37,944 nucleotides of DNA from contig JAFDWO010000117.1 of NCBI GenBank assembly GCA_018268415.1, forward strand, positions 1 through 37,944. The letters are read 5' to 3'. This DNA comes from Actinomycetota bacterium. GTDB taxonomy: Bacteria; Actinomycetota; Thermoleophilia; Solirubrobacterales; 70-9. The translations under genes and the position numbers were made by a program. The notes beneath the pieces are model-generated. The model worked only from the letters and a program-made list of their open reading frames with translations, made no database searches and was not told the DNA's origin. Shown piece by piece: positions 30,705 through 37,944 of the stretch (its first letter is position 1; each line of letters starts with the position of its first letter).

Positions 30705-32383
30705 AGAAGTTGCCGAATTTTTTGTTGATCGCCGCCTTGGTGGCGGTCCTGGCGGCCGGGCTGGCCGCATGTGGCGGTGGGGGATCGAGCTCCGGTAAGC
30801 CCACGACCTCGGAAGGCGGTGGCGCCGGAGCCGAAGGGAAAGAAGGCGGCACCCTGAAGGGCGCCTACACGTCCTTCCCCGATTACATGGATCCGCAGAT
30901 CTCCTACACGGCGGAGGGGTGGACCGCGATGCGGCCGGTGTACATCCCGTTGCTGACCTACAAACATGCCGAGGGCGAAGAAGGCGCGGAAATCATTCCG
31001 GGTCTCGCCAAAGAACTTCCGAAAATCACCAACGGCGACAAGACCTACACGATGTTCCTGCGCAAGGGACTCAAATACTCGAACGGCGAAGAAATCAAAG
31101 CCGGTGACTTCAAATACGCTGTCGAACGCTGCTTCCTGACCAACTCCGGCGGCTCACCCTTCTACACCGACATCGCAGGGGCCGAACAGTTCGCCAAAAC
31201 CAAGAAAGGCGGCATCTCCGGCATCAAGGTCAACGAAAGCACCGGGGAAATCGTCATCAATCTGATGAAGCCACAGGGCACGTTCCCGAACACGCTGGCG
31301 CTGATGTTCGTCGCGCCGATCCCGCAGAAAACTCCGGCCGAAGACCAGTCGGCGCATCCGATCCCCGCCTCGGGCCCGTACTACCTGACCAAGTCGGAAC
31401 CGGGTCGAGGCTGGGAATACGAACGGAATCCGTACTGGGCCAAAGACAACGGCAAACAGCTGACGGAAATCCCCTCGGGCCACGTCGACAAGATCGAAAT
31501 CGAAGTCCTCCGCAACCAGTCGACCCAGGTCAACGACGTCGAATCGGGGAAGCTCAACTGGATCTTCGATCCGCCCCCGACCGATCGCTACACGGAAGTC
31601 AAAGAAAAATTCGAAGGCACCCAGTTCCGGCCTGAGCCGACGATCTCGACCTACTACTTCTGGATGAATGAGACGGTCGAACCGTTCAGCAACCAGAAAG
31701 TGCGTGAAGCGGTCAACTACGCGGTCGACCCGGCGGCGCTGGAACGGATCTACACCGGCCAGATCAAAGGCACGCAGCAGATCCTGCCGCCCGGGATGCC
31801 CGGCTACGAAAAATTCGAACTGTTCCCGCACAACGTGAAAAAAGCGAAGGAACTGATTGCCGAATCGGGGATCAAAGACAAAGAAGTGACCGTCTGGACG
31901 GACTCCGAGAGCCCCAACAACGACGCCGGCACCTACTACCAGGGCCTGCTCAACGAAATCGGCCTCAAGGCGGAACTCAAAATCCTCAACCCCGACAACT
32001 ACTTCACGGTGATCGGGAACCGGTCCACCCCGAACCTGGACACCGGGTTCTCCGACTGGTTCGAGGACTTTCCGCACCCGAACGATTTCTTCGACATCCT
32101 GTTGAACGGGGAATCGATCCAGAACACCAACAACCAGAATTTCTCGCAGACCAACGTTCCGGAACTGAACAAAAAGATCGACAAACTGGCCGAAGAACAG
32201 CTCGGTCCGCAGCAGGAAAAGGAATACGCGGAACTCGACAAGGAATTCATGGAACACGCGGCCTGGGCTCCGTACGGGACCCGGACGCTCTCCCTGTTCG
32301 TGTCGTCGAACATCAACCTCGAAACCGCGATCTGGAACCCGACCTTCGAGACCGAACTCACCAGTCTCGAATTCAAGGAATAG
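30701..32383 (+). CDS. Oligopeptide/dipeptide ABC transporter binding lipoprotein
   Basis: A 560-aa substrate-binding protein of family 5 (DppA/OppA-like). The lipoprotein signal is MKKLPNFLLIAALVAVLAAG, with lipobox LAAC and Cys 24 followed by a Gly/Ser-rich linker. The family core is present: LKYSNGEEIKAGDFKYAVER, then ASGPYYLTKSEPG and NEIGLKAELKILNPDNYF. It catches peptides (or another oligomeric ligand) outside the membrane for the two permeases downstream. GTG 30701 overlaps the MFS stop. Glu and Lys are mostly GAA and AAA here, unlike the GAG/AAG preference of tal, pgi and the ATPase genes, perhaps a mark of different expression or origin. Confidence 0.92.
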   Translation: MKKLPNFLLIAALVAVLAAGLAACGGGGSSSGKPTTSEGGGAGAEGKEGGTLKGAYTSFPDYMDPQISYTAEGWTAMRPVYIPLLTYKHAEGEEGAEIIPGLAKELPKITNGDKTYTMFLRKGLKYSNGEEIKAGDFKYAVERCFLTNSGGSPFYTDIAGAEQFAKTKKGGISGIKVNESTGEIVINLMKPQGTFPNTLALMFVAPIPQKTPAEDQSAHPIPASGPYYLTKSEPGRGWEYERNPYWAKDNGKQLTEIPSGHVDKIEIEVLRNQSTQVNDVESGKLNWIFDPPPTDRYTEVKEKFEGTQFRPEPTISTYYFWMNETVEPFSNQKVREAVNYAVDPAALERIYTGQIKGTQQILPPGMPGYEKFELFPHNVKKAKELIAESGIKDKEVTVWTDSESPNNDAGTYYQGLLNEIGLKAELKILNPDNYFTVIGNRSTPNLDTGFSDWFEDFPHPNDFFDILLNGESIQNTNNQNFSQTNVPELNKKIDKLAEEQLGPQQEKEYAELDKEFMEHAAWAPYGTRTLSLFVSSNINLETAIWNPTFETELTSLEFKE

Positions 32384-32404
32384 GCCGGATCAGTACGCAT
32401 TCCA

Positions 32405-33544
32405 GTGCCCCCCGAGTCTGAGAATCCAGGCACCGAGGCGCCGATCCCCATCGGGACCGGCGCCTTGGACGCCGACTTGGGCATCGGGCCGGACGGCGCC
32501 GGCGTGGTCGAGGCTGCGCCGGGAGAGGCCGGCCCGGGTGGCGGCCCTTGGGCCGTCGCCTGGCGCCGGCTGCGTCGCAACAAGGTGGCACTGTTCTCGC
32601 TGGCGGTCTTCCTGCTGATCGTCATCTGCTGCCTGCTCGCCCCGGTCTGGGCCAACCAGGTCGCCCACACCGGTCCCAACACCACCCACACGCTGGAGAA
32701 ACTCCACGTGGGCGGGGAAGTCAGGGAAGTGGTCGAACCGAGCGGCAAAGCGATCGGGCCGCAGTGGTTCGAAGCCGGCGGCAAGTTCTTCCTCGGTGCC
32801 GACGGCCACCTCGGGCGCGACGAGATGGTCCGCCTCCTCTACGGCGGTCGCTCCTCGCTCTTCATCGGCATCGTCGCCGCGTTGATCACGACCATCCTCG
32901 CGGTGACCTTCGCCCTTCTCGCCGGCTATTACGGGGGCTGGCCGGACACGATCATCTCCCGGGCGATGGATGTGATCTGGGCCTTCCCGGTCGTCCTTCT
33001 GGGCATTTCCCTAGGCATCGTCTTGGCCGTCGGCGGACTCGTCATCGGGCCGATACACCTGAAGTCCAGCTCCTTATGGATCCCAACCCTGATCATCGGG
33101 GTCGTCTACACGCCATATATGGCGAGGCCCCTGCGCGGAGAAATCCTCGCCCTGCGTGAGAAAGAGTTCATCGAGGCAGCCATCGCTCAGGGCGCAAGCG
33201 GCTTCCGGATCATGTTCGTCGAACTGCTGCCGAACCTTTTGTCGACGATCATCGTCTTCTTCACCCTGAACATCGCCAACAACATGCTGCTGGAGGCGGT
33301 GCTGTCCTACCTCGGCGCCGGCGTGCAGCCACCTTCCTCATCCTGGGGAACGATGATCTCGGAAGGTTTTCAGGCGCTCTACAGCCAGCCGATCCTGACG
33401 ATCATCCCCGGCACCGCGATCCTCCTGACCGTGCTCTCCGTGAACGTGTTCGGTGACGGCCTGCGTGACGCGCTCGACCCGAAATCCAAGGTCCGCTTCG
33501 AGGCTCGCGCCGGCACCGCCGCCGAGATGGACAACCCGATCTGA
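32405..33544 (+). CDS. Peptide ABC transporter permease (DppC/OppC-type)
   Basis: A 379-aa inner membrane permease. It has an N-terminal cytosolic extension of about 55 residues rich in Pro/Gly/Ala, then helix 1 (VALFSLAVFLLIVICCLLAPVW), a large periplasmic-side loop with FFLGADGHLGRDEMVRLLYGG, and five further helices. The EAA loop that docks to the ATPases is EFIEAAIAQGASGFRIMFVELLPN. GTG 32405 lies 21 nt after the binding-protein stop without an obvious Shine-Dalgarno; a start further in cannot be ruled out. The stop overlaps the next ATG (TGATG). The C-type permease comes before the B-type, the reverse of the usual order. Confidence 0.9.
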   Translation: MPPESENPGTEAPIPIGTGALDADLGIGPDGAGVVEAAPGEAGPGGGPWAVAWRRLRRNKVALFSLAVFLLIVICCLLAPVWANQVAHTGPNTTHTLEKLHVGGEVREVVEPSGKAIGPQWFEAGGKFFLGADGHLGRDEMVRLLYGGRSSLFIGIVAALITTILAVTFALLAGYYGGWPDTIISRAMDVIWAFPVVLLGISLGIVLAVGGLVIGPIHLKSSSLWIPTLIIGVVYTPYMARPLRGEILALREKEFIEAAIAQGASGFRIMFVELLPNLLSTIIVFFTLNIANNMLLEAVLSYLGAGVQPPSSSWGTMISEGFQALYSQPILTIIPGTAILLTVLSVNVFGDGLRDALDPKSKVRFEARAGTAAEMDNPI

Positions 33545-34503
33545 TGCTGCGCTTCGCCGTCCGCCGACTGCTCGGGGCGATCGCCGTCCTCTTCGCGATC
33601 TCGGTCCTCGTCTTCCTGATCTTCAACGTCGTCCCGGCGACCAACCCGGCGCAACGGATCGCGGGCAAGAACGCGACCCCGCAGCTGATCAAGAACGTGG
33701 AAAAGGAATGGGGCTTCGACAAGTCCCTGCCGGAGCAGTACTGGACGCAGATGAAGCTGATCTTCACCGGCGAAGCGACGTCCTACTCGCTCGCCCACAT
33801 CAACATCGACGAACGGATCCTCGAAGGCATCCCGGTGACCGCGTCCTTATGTATCGGGGCGGCGATCATCTGGCTGGCGTTCGGGATCCTGCTCGGCTAC
33901 ATATCGGCGATGAACGCCGGCGGCCTCGTCGATCGCTTCGTCACCGTGATCGCCCTGATCGGGATCTCGATGCCGGTCTTCTGGCTCGCCTCGATCTTCC
34001 TCTACTACCTCACCTACAAGGTCGAACTTTTCCCGGCGAGCGGGTATGAACCGCTGTCGAACCCAGGCAAGTGGGCCAGCCACCTGATCCTCCCCTGGAT
34101 CAGCCTCGCCGTCCTCTTCGCCGGCTTCTACAGCCGGGTGCTGCGGTCGAGCATGCTCGACGTGATGAACGAGGATTATGTGCGCACGGCGCGCGCCAAG
34201 GGTCTCAGTCAGCGGCGGGTAACGGTCCGCCACGTGCTCCGCAACTCGCTGATCCCGATCGTCACCCTGTTCGGCCTCGACTTCGGCGTGCTGATCGGCG
34301 GCGGCGCGATCATCACCGAGTCCCTGTTCAATCTGGAAGGCGTCGGTTACTTCACCGCCGAAGCGCTGGGCCAGCAGGACTTCCCGTCGATCATGGCGGT
34401 GACGATCTTCGGTGCCTTCTTCATCGTCCTCTTCAATACCTTCGTCGACATCGCCTACGCCTACCTCGATCCGCGGATCCGACTGGGTACCTCCGCCGTA
34501 TGA
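33544..34503 (+). CDS. Peptide ABC transporter permease (DppB/OppB-type)
   Basis: A 319-aa permease with six helices. It begins MLRFAVRRLLGAIAVLFAIS, the standard B-type start. The EAA loop is DYVRTARAKGLSQRRVTVRHVLRNSLIP and the C-terminus YAYLDPRIRLG is the B-type hallmark. It pairs with the preceding C-type protein to form the channel. ATG 33544 overlaps the previous stop by one base, and its own TGA overlaps the next ATG (ATGA), so the proteins are coupled. Confidence 0.92.
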   Translation: MLRFAVRRLLGAIAVLFAISVLVFLIFNVVPATNPAQRIAGKNATPQLIKNVEKEWGFDKSLPEQYWTQMKLIFTGEATSYSLAHINIDERILEGIPVTASLCIGAAIIWLAFGILLGYISAMNAGGLVDRFVTVIALIGISMPVFWLASIFLYYLTYKVELFPASGYEPLSNPGKWASHLILPWISLAVLFAGFYSRVLRSSMLDVMNEDYVRTARAKGLSQRRVTVRHVLRNSLIPIVTLFGLDFGVLIGGGAIITESLFNLEGVGYFTAEALGQQDFPSIMAVTIFGAFFIVLFNTFVDIAYAYLDPRIRLGTSAV

Positions 34504-35576
34504 GCGCCGCCACGGAAGCCGCACCCGCCCAGCCGGGCGCCGGTGGGGGGCCGCTCCTCGCGGTCGAAAACCTTCGCGTCGGCTTCGCCACCGAAGATGG
34601 CCGCGTGCAGGCGGTGGACGGCGTCAGCTTCGAGCTCGAACCGGGCGAGGTGCTGGCGATCGTCGGCGAGTCCGGCTCCGGCAAGAGCGTCACCGCGCAG
34701 ACCGTCATCGGCCTCACCCGCTCGCCGAACTCCCACATCGAGGGCTCGGTGCGGCTGAGCGGCGAAGAGCTGACGACGCAGAGCGAATCGCAGCTGCAGA
34801 AGGTCCGCGGCTCGCAGATCGCGATGATCTTCCAGGACCCGATGACGTCGCTGAACCCGGTCTACACGGTCGGTAAGCAGATCGTCGAGGCGATTCGCGC
34901 CCACGATTCCTCGATCGGCAAGAAGGCCGCCCACGCACGGGCGGCGGAGCTGCTCGGGGCGGTCGGCATCGCCGATTCGGAGCGGCGCGTCGACGACTAC
35001 CCGCACGAATTCTCGGGCGGCATGCGCCAGCGGGCGATGATCGCGATGGGCCTGGCCCTGGAGCCGAGCGTGCTGATCGCCGACGAGCCGACCACTGCGC
35101 TCGACGTGACGATTCAGGCGCAGATCCTTCACCTGATCCAGGACCTCAATCGCAGCCGCGGGCTGGCCACGATCCTGATCACCCACGATCTCGGGGTGGT
35201 CGCCGAAGTCGCCGACCGGGTGCTGGTGATGTACGCGGGGAAGGTGGTCGAGCAGGGGACGCTCGACGACATCTTCTACGACCCGCAGCACCCCTACACC
35301 TGGGGCCTGCTCGGCTCGCTGACCCGGCTCGACCAGCCGCGTCCCCACCGGCTGCCGCAGATCAGCGGCTCCCCGCCGTCGTTGTTGCGCCTGCCGAAAG
35401 GGTGCGCGTTCCGGCCGCGCTGTCCGCACGAGTTCGCCAAGTGCAAGGAGGTGCCGGGACTTGAGGCGCGCCTGCCCGCCGATCCGAACCACTGCGATCG
35501 CTGCTGGCTGGAGCCGGAGCAGAAGGCCAGGCTGCGTGAGATCGAAGGGCGGATCGGGTTGGAGGAGCCGGCGTGA
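34500..35576 (+). CDS. Peptide ABC transporter ATPase (DppD/OppD-type)
   Basis: A 358-aa ATPase. Walker A is GESGSGKS, the Q-loop region [10 protein letters not shown], the signature FSGGMRQR, Walker [12 protein letters not shown], and the switch His is in LITHDLG. The C-terminal extension has the oligopeptide-type Cys cluster ([14 protein letters not shown] and later CDRC), which in related transporters can hold an iron-sulfur cluster. ATG 34500 overlaps the permease stop. The open frame extends upstream inside the permease gene and is not meaningful. Confidence 0.93.
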   Translation: MSAATEAAPAQPGAGGGPLLAVENLRVGFATEDGRVQAVDGVSFELEPGEVLAIVGESGSGKSVTAQTVIGLTRSPNSHIEGSVRLSGEELTTQSESQLQKVRGSQIAMIFQDPMTSLNPVYTVGKQIVEAIRAHDSSIGKKAAHARAAELLGAVGIADSERRVDDYPHEFSGGMRQRAMIAMGLALEPSVLIADEPTTALDVTIQAQILHLIQDLNRSRGLATILITHDLGVVAEVADRVLVMYAGKVVEQGTLDDIFYDPQHPYTWGLLGSLTRLDQPRPHRLPQISGSPPSLLRLPKGCAFRPRCPHEFAKCKEVPGLEARLPADPNHCDRCWLEPEQKARLREIEGRIGLEEPA

Positions 35577-36436
35577 GCGACGGCGCGTCGACCGGCACGG
35601 CGGGCGGCCCGCTGCTCGAGGTCACCGACCTGGTCAAGCACTTCCCGATCAAGAGCGGCCTGCTGGTCGATCGTGAGGTCGACCAGGTGCGCGCCGTCGA
35701 CGGGATCAGCTTCTACGTCAACAAAGGCGAAACGCTCGGGCTGGTGGGCGAGTCGGGCTCCGGCAAGTCGACCGCCTGCCGGGCGGTGCTGCAGCTGTTG
35801 AAGCCGACCTCCGGTTCGGTGAAGTTCGAAGGGCGGGAGATCGCCGGCCTGTCGCGCCGCGAGCTGCGGCCTCTGCGGCGGGAGATGCAGATGATCTTCC
35901 AGGACCCCTACGCGTCGCTGAACCCACGCAAGCGGATCGGCCAGATCGTCGGCGACCAGCTGAAGATCCAGAAGGTGGCGAGCGGCAAAGAGCTGCGCAC
36001 GCAGGTCGAAGGGCTGCTCGAGCGGGTCGGCCTCTCACCCGAGCACTACAACCGCTTTCCGCACGAATTCTCCGGCGGCCAGCGCCAGCGGATCGGGATC
36101 GCGCGGGCGTTGGCGCTGGGGCCGAAGCTGGTCTTCTGCGATGAGCCGGTCTCCGCGCTCGACGTCTCGATCCAGGCACAGATCGTCAACCTGCTCGACG
36201 ACCTGCAGGACGAGATGGGGCTCACCTACGTCTTCGTCGCGCACGACATCGGCGTCGTGCGTCACATCTCCGATCGGATCGCGGTGATGAACCACGGCAA
36301 GATCGTCGAGACCGGCGATGCCGACCAGGTCTGCGAGCACCCGCGCGACGACTACACGAAAAAATTGCTCGCGGCGGTGCCGATTCCGGACCCGCGCGAG
36401 AGCCGCGCCCGCCGCGAACGCACCACCGCCGGGTAG
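35573..36436 (+). CDS. Peptide ABC transporter ATPase (DppF/OppF-type)
   Basis: A 287-aa second ATPase of the transporter. Walker [25 protein letters not shown], signature FSGGQRQRIGIARAL, Walker B FCDEPVSALDVS and the HD of VAHDIG are all intact. It lacks the long C-terminal Cys extension seen in its partner and is shorter than many F-type ATPases. GTG 35573 overlaps the previous TGA (GTGA). The TAG stop (36434-36436) is also the first half of TAGCCT, the -10 hexamer of the ligase gene. Confidence 0.93.
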   Translation: MSDGASTGTAGGPLLEVTDLVKHFPIKSGLLVDREVDQVRAVDGISFYVNKGETLGLVGESGSGKSTACRAVLQLLKPTSGSVKFEGREIAGLSRRELRPLRREMQMIFQDPYASLNPRKRIGQIVGDQLKIQKVASGKELRTQVEGLLERVGLSPEHYNRFPHEFSGGQRQRIGIARALALGPKLVFCDEPVSALDVSIQAQIVNLLDDLQDEMGLTYVFVAHDIGVVRHISDRIAVMNHGKIVETGDADQVCEHPRDDYTKKLLAAVPIPDPRESRARRERTTAG

Positions 36437-36439
36437 CCT
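36434..36439 (+). promoter_or_regulatory. -10 hexamer TAGCCT formed by a stop codon, leaderless ligase start
   Basis: TAGCCT starts with the stop codon of the ATPase gene and is followed by 6 nt and GTG 36446. Confidence 0.55.
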
Positions 36440-36445
36440 GGCGGG

Positions 36446-37396
36446 GTGGCCCTGCCGCTCTCGCCGCCGATCAAACCGCAGCTGGCGCTGACCCGCAAAG
36501 CGCTGCCCACCGGTGAGGAGTGGGCGTACGAGCCGAAGCTCGACGGCTTCCGGGCGATCGTCTTCGTCGACGGGGGGGAGGCCTACGTGCAGTCGCGGGC
36601 GGGCAAACCGCTGGCTCGCTACTTCCCGGAGCTGGAGTGGACGCCGGGGCGCTGGGTTCTCGACGGCGAGTTGGTGATCCGCGGGGAGACCGGGGAGGTC
36701 GAATTCGATCTCCTGCAGCAGCGCATCCACCCGGCCGAGAGCCGGATCACGCTGCTGAGCGAGGAGATCCCGGCGACCTTCATCGGCTTCGACCTGCTCG
36801 CCGAGGGGGACGACGCGTTGCTCGACGCGCCGCTCCGCGAGCGCCGTGAGCGGCTCGAGCAGATCGCCGCCGAGGCCGGCCTCGAGCTCACCCCGCTGAC
36901 CGCCGACGAGGCCCAGGCCGAGCGGTGGCTGGCGTCGATCGAGGGGGTGATGGCGAAGGACCTGGGGGCGCCCTACATCCCCGGCAAACGCAAAGGGATG
37001 GCGAAGGTGAAGCGCGAGCGGACGATCGACTGCGTGGTCATGGGATGGCGGCCGGGCAAAGAGGAGGGCACCGTGGGATCGCTGATCCTGGGCCTCTACG
37101 ACGGCGACGATCTGCGCACGGTCGGCCACATCTCCGGCTTCAGCGCGGCGGCGAAACGCAGCATGCGGGCGATGCTCGCGCCGCTCGAGACGGGGGAGAG
37201 CGGCAGCGCCGAGCCGAGCCGCTGGACCGGCGGCCGCGATCTGGAGTGGGTCGGCCTGCGCCCCGAGTTGGTGATCGAGGTCGGCTACGACCACGCCGCC
37301 GCCGGCCGCATCCGCCACGGCGCGAGGTTCCACGCCTTCCGGAGCGACAAAGCGCCGCGGGACTGCAAGTTCGAGCAGCTGGACGAAGGTGGGTGA
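36446..37396 (+). CDS. ligC: ATP-dependent DNA ligase (LigC-like)
   Basis: A 316-aa ligase close to the mycobacterial LigC type. Motif I is YEPKLDGFRA with the adenylated Lys 31, then QSRAGKPL (RxG), LDGELV (motif III), GFDLLAEGD (motif IIIa), GVMAKDLGAPYIPGKRKGMAKVK (motifs IV and V region), and an OB-fold domain after residue about 200. It lacks the polymerase and nuclease domains of LigD. LigC proteins act in backup end joining and base-excision repair. The start GTG 36446 is set by the leaderless promoter. The gene is unrelated to the transporter operon before it. Confidence 0.88.
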   Translation: MALPLSPPIKPQLALTRKALPTGEEWAYEPKLDGFRAIVFVDGGEAYVQSRAGKPLARYFPELEWTPGRWVLDGELVIRGETGEVEFDLLQQRIHPAESRITLLSEEIPATFIGFDLLAEGDDALLDAPLRERRERLEQIAAEAGLELTPLTADEAQAERWLASIEGVMAKDLGAPYIPGKRKGMAKVKRERTIDCVVMGWRPGKEEGTVGSLILGLYDGDDLRTVGHISGFSAAAKRSMRAMLAPLETGESGSAEPSRWTGGRDLEWVGLRPELVIEVGYDHAAAGRIRHGARFHAFRSDKAPRDCKFEQLDEGG

Positions 37397-37410
37397 GGGG
37401 GGCGCGACCC

Positions 37411-37451
37411 CGGTCGTCCTTACCGGCGCTATGGGTGGGTAGAGACGACCG
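37411..37451. repeat. Family B repeat, intergenic copy
   Basis: CGGTCGTCCTTACC (37411-37424) faces GGTAGAGACGACCG (37438-37451), 14-nt arms with two defects. The loop GGCGCTATGGGT resembles that of the in-kinase copy at 3142-3186. Confidence 0.75.
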
Positions 37452-37481
37452 ATTGCGGCCGGGCGCCGTCCCCACGACCGC

Positions 37482-37526
37482 TCCGCTGTTCCTTATGGCG
37501 CCCTGGGCGCCATAAGGAACAGCGGA
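37482..37526. repeat. 45-bp palindrome, family C copy 2
   Basis: 22-bp perfect arms (37482-37503, 37505-37526) around a single T. It is the sister of 9524-9568 with a compensated change at the tip and shared flanks. Confidence 0.9.
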
Positions 37527-37610
37527 AGGGCTCAGACCGTCGAGAAGGGACGGGCCCGACCCTGGACGGTGCGGCGGTTCGAGGTGCGGCGCGGTCCAGG
37601 CCACCCCGCC

Positions 37611-37841
37611 CGTCCGAGATGCGTCCCGACCTCGGGCCTCCTTCCCGTCCGAGTTGCCGCGCGTGGGGGCGGTCCCGGCCCGCACACCCGTCCGAGATGC
37701 CGCCCGAGCCCGGCCCCCGCACCGTCCCGAGCTGCCGCGCGGGGCGCGTGGCCCCCGACCTCGGCCCCCACACCCGTCCGAGATACCGCGCGGGGCGTGG
37801 CCGCGCGACCCCGACCCCGCACCCGTCCGAGATGGTCCCGG
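37611..37841 (+). repeat. Degenerate CGTCCGAGATGCCGCGCGG array
   Basis: Six units begin at 37611, 37646, 37689, 37723, 37775 and 37824 (spacing 34-52 nt), each close to CGTCCGAGATGCCGCGCGG, separated by GC-rich variable stretches. A single unit lies at 9479-9497. Spacers are not of constant length and units vary, so it is not a CRISPR. Confidence 0.7.
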
Positions 37842-37892
37842 GCGCCTCATGGCGCTCCTGGCAGGCTGTGAGCGCCATGAGGCGCCCGGGAC
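37835..37892. repeat. 23-bp-arm hairpin joined to the 37-nt repeat
   Basis: Left arm 37835-37857 and right arm 37870-37892 are exact complements with a 12-nt loop. The right arm is part of the 37-nt sequence shared with 19694-19730, where no left arm is present. Confidence 0.88.
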
Positions 37893-37944
37893 GGGAGGGG
37901 GTCGTGGGGAAGGCGGGCACAGGGACGTGAGGGGGTCGTGAAAA

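Larger units (their letters stand above)
37397..37944. other. Gene-free repeat region at window end
   Basis: No convincing gene in 548 nt. It contains, in order, a family B hairpin (37411-37451), a 45-bp palindrome (37482-37526), a CCTGGAC/GTCCAGG hairpin (37561-37600), six CGTCCGAGATG-type units (37611-37841), a 23-bp-arm hairpin (37835-37892) and GGTCGTGAAAA units running off the end. Confidence 0.7.

Noticed and set aside
37611..37841. CRISPR array
   Set aside because: Units are degenerate, spacers vary from about 15 to 35 nt and are themselves GC-similar, and no cas gene is present.

Overview
The window is uniformly high-GC, gene-dense bacterial chromosome. The gene set (Ser/Thr kinase with an extracellular propeller, FHA protein, cytochrome bd, LigC-type ligase), the GTG/TTG starts and the promoter style suggest a high-GC actinobacterium. 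My best guess is the Thermoleophilia/Solirubrobacterales, an inference not tested by any search. I see no transposase, integrase, phage gene or CRISPR array.

Layout. 1-240 is the 3' end of adenosylhomocysteinase. 249-4164 carries an FHA-HTH protein bracketed by two identical 49-bp palindromes, a secreted PD40/TolB-like propeller protein and a transmembrane Ser/Thr kinase. 4210-6956 is a tal-pgi sugar-phosphate pair. 7005-9435 is cydAB. 9927-13908 holds a HAD phosphatase, a small AraC-type regulator, a UvrA-like ABC protein and a VOC protein; the last two share a 20-nt upstream motif at identical promoter spacing. 14023-16288 is a divergent lipid-modifying pair (cyclopropane synthase, desaturase). 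16425-22726 contains a large membrane protein, an MBL hydrolase, a tiny membrane protein, a universal stress protein and a secreted subtilase. 22787-25402 has tadA, two divergent tRNA-Ser genes, arfB, a small unknown gene and an arginase-fold protein. 26114-28954 has a pterin dehydratase (followed by a probably frameshifted lipoprotein gene), a zinc alcohol dehydrogenase and an HD-GYP protein. 29391-36436 is one tightly overlapping operon: MFS exporter, oligopeptide-binding lipoprotein, two permeases and two ATPases. It is followed by a LigC-like DNA ligase.

Two features stand out. First, the intergenic regions hold several families of long, often perfect palindromes and interspersed repeats: 49 bp twice, 45 bp twice, 48 bp, 56 bp, a 23-bp-arm hairpin, a 72-nt repeat in inverted orientation, a degenerate CGTCCGAGATGCC array and a 37-nt repeat. 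Copies within a family differ by paired changes that keep the hairpin, and two copies lie in frame inside protein genes at interdomain loops. This is the most unusual content of the window. Second, about half of the genes have a TANNNT hexamer ending 6-9 nt before the start codon and no Shine-Dalgarno, so leaderless transcription looks like the default. At three sites the stop codon of the upstream gene forms the first bases of the next gene's -10 hexamer.

Long gene-free stretches (9436-9926, 19613-20580, 25403-25883, 37397-37944) consist largely of these repeats. The 28955-29390 stretch instead holds the HD-GYP promoter, a candidate terminated small RNA and a 28-codon ORF.
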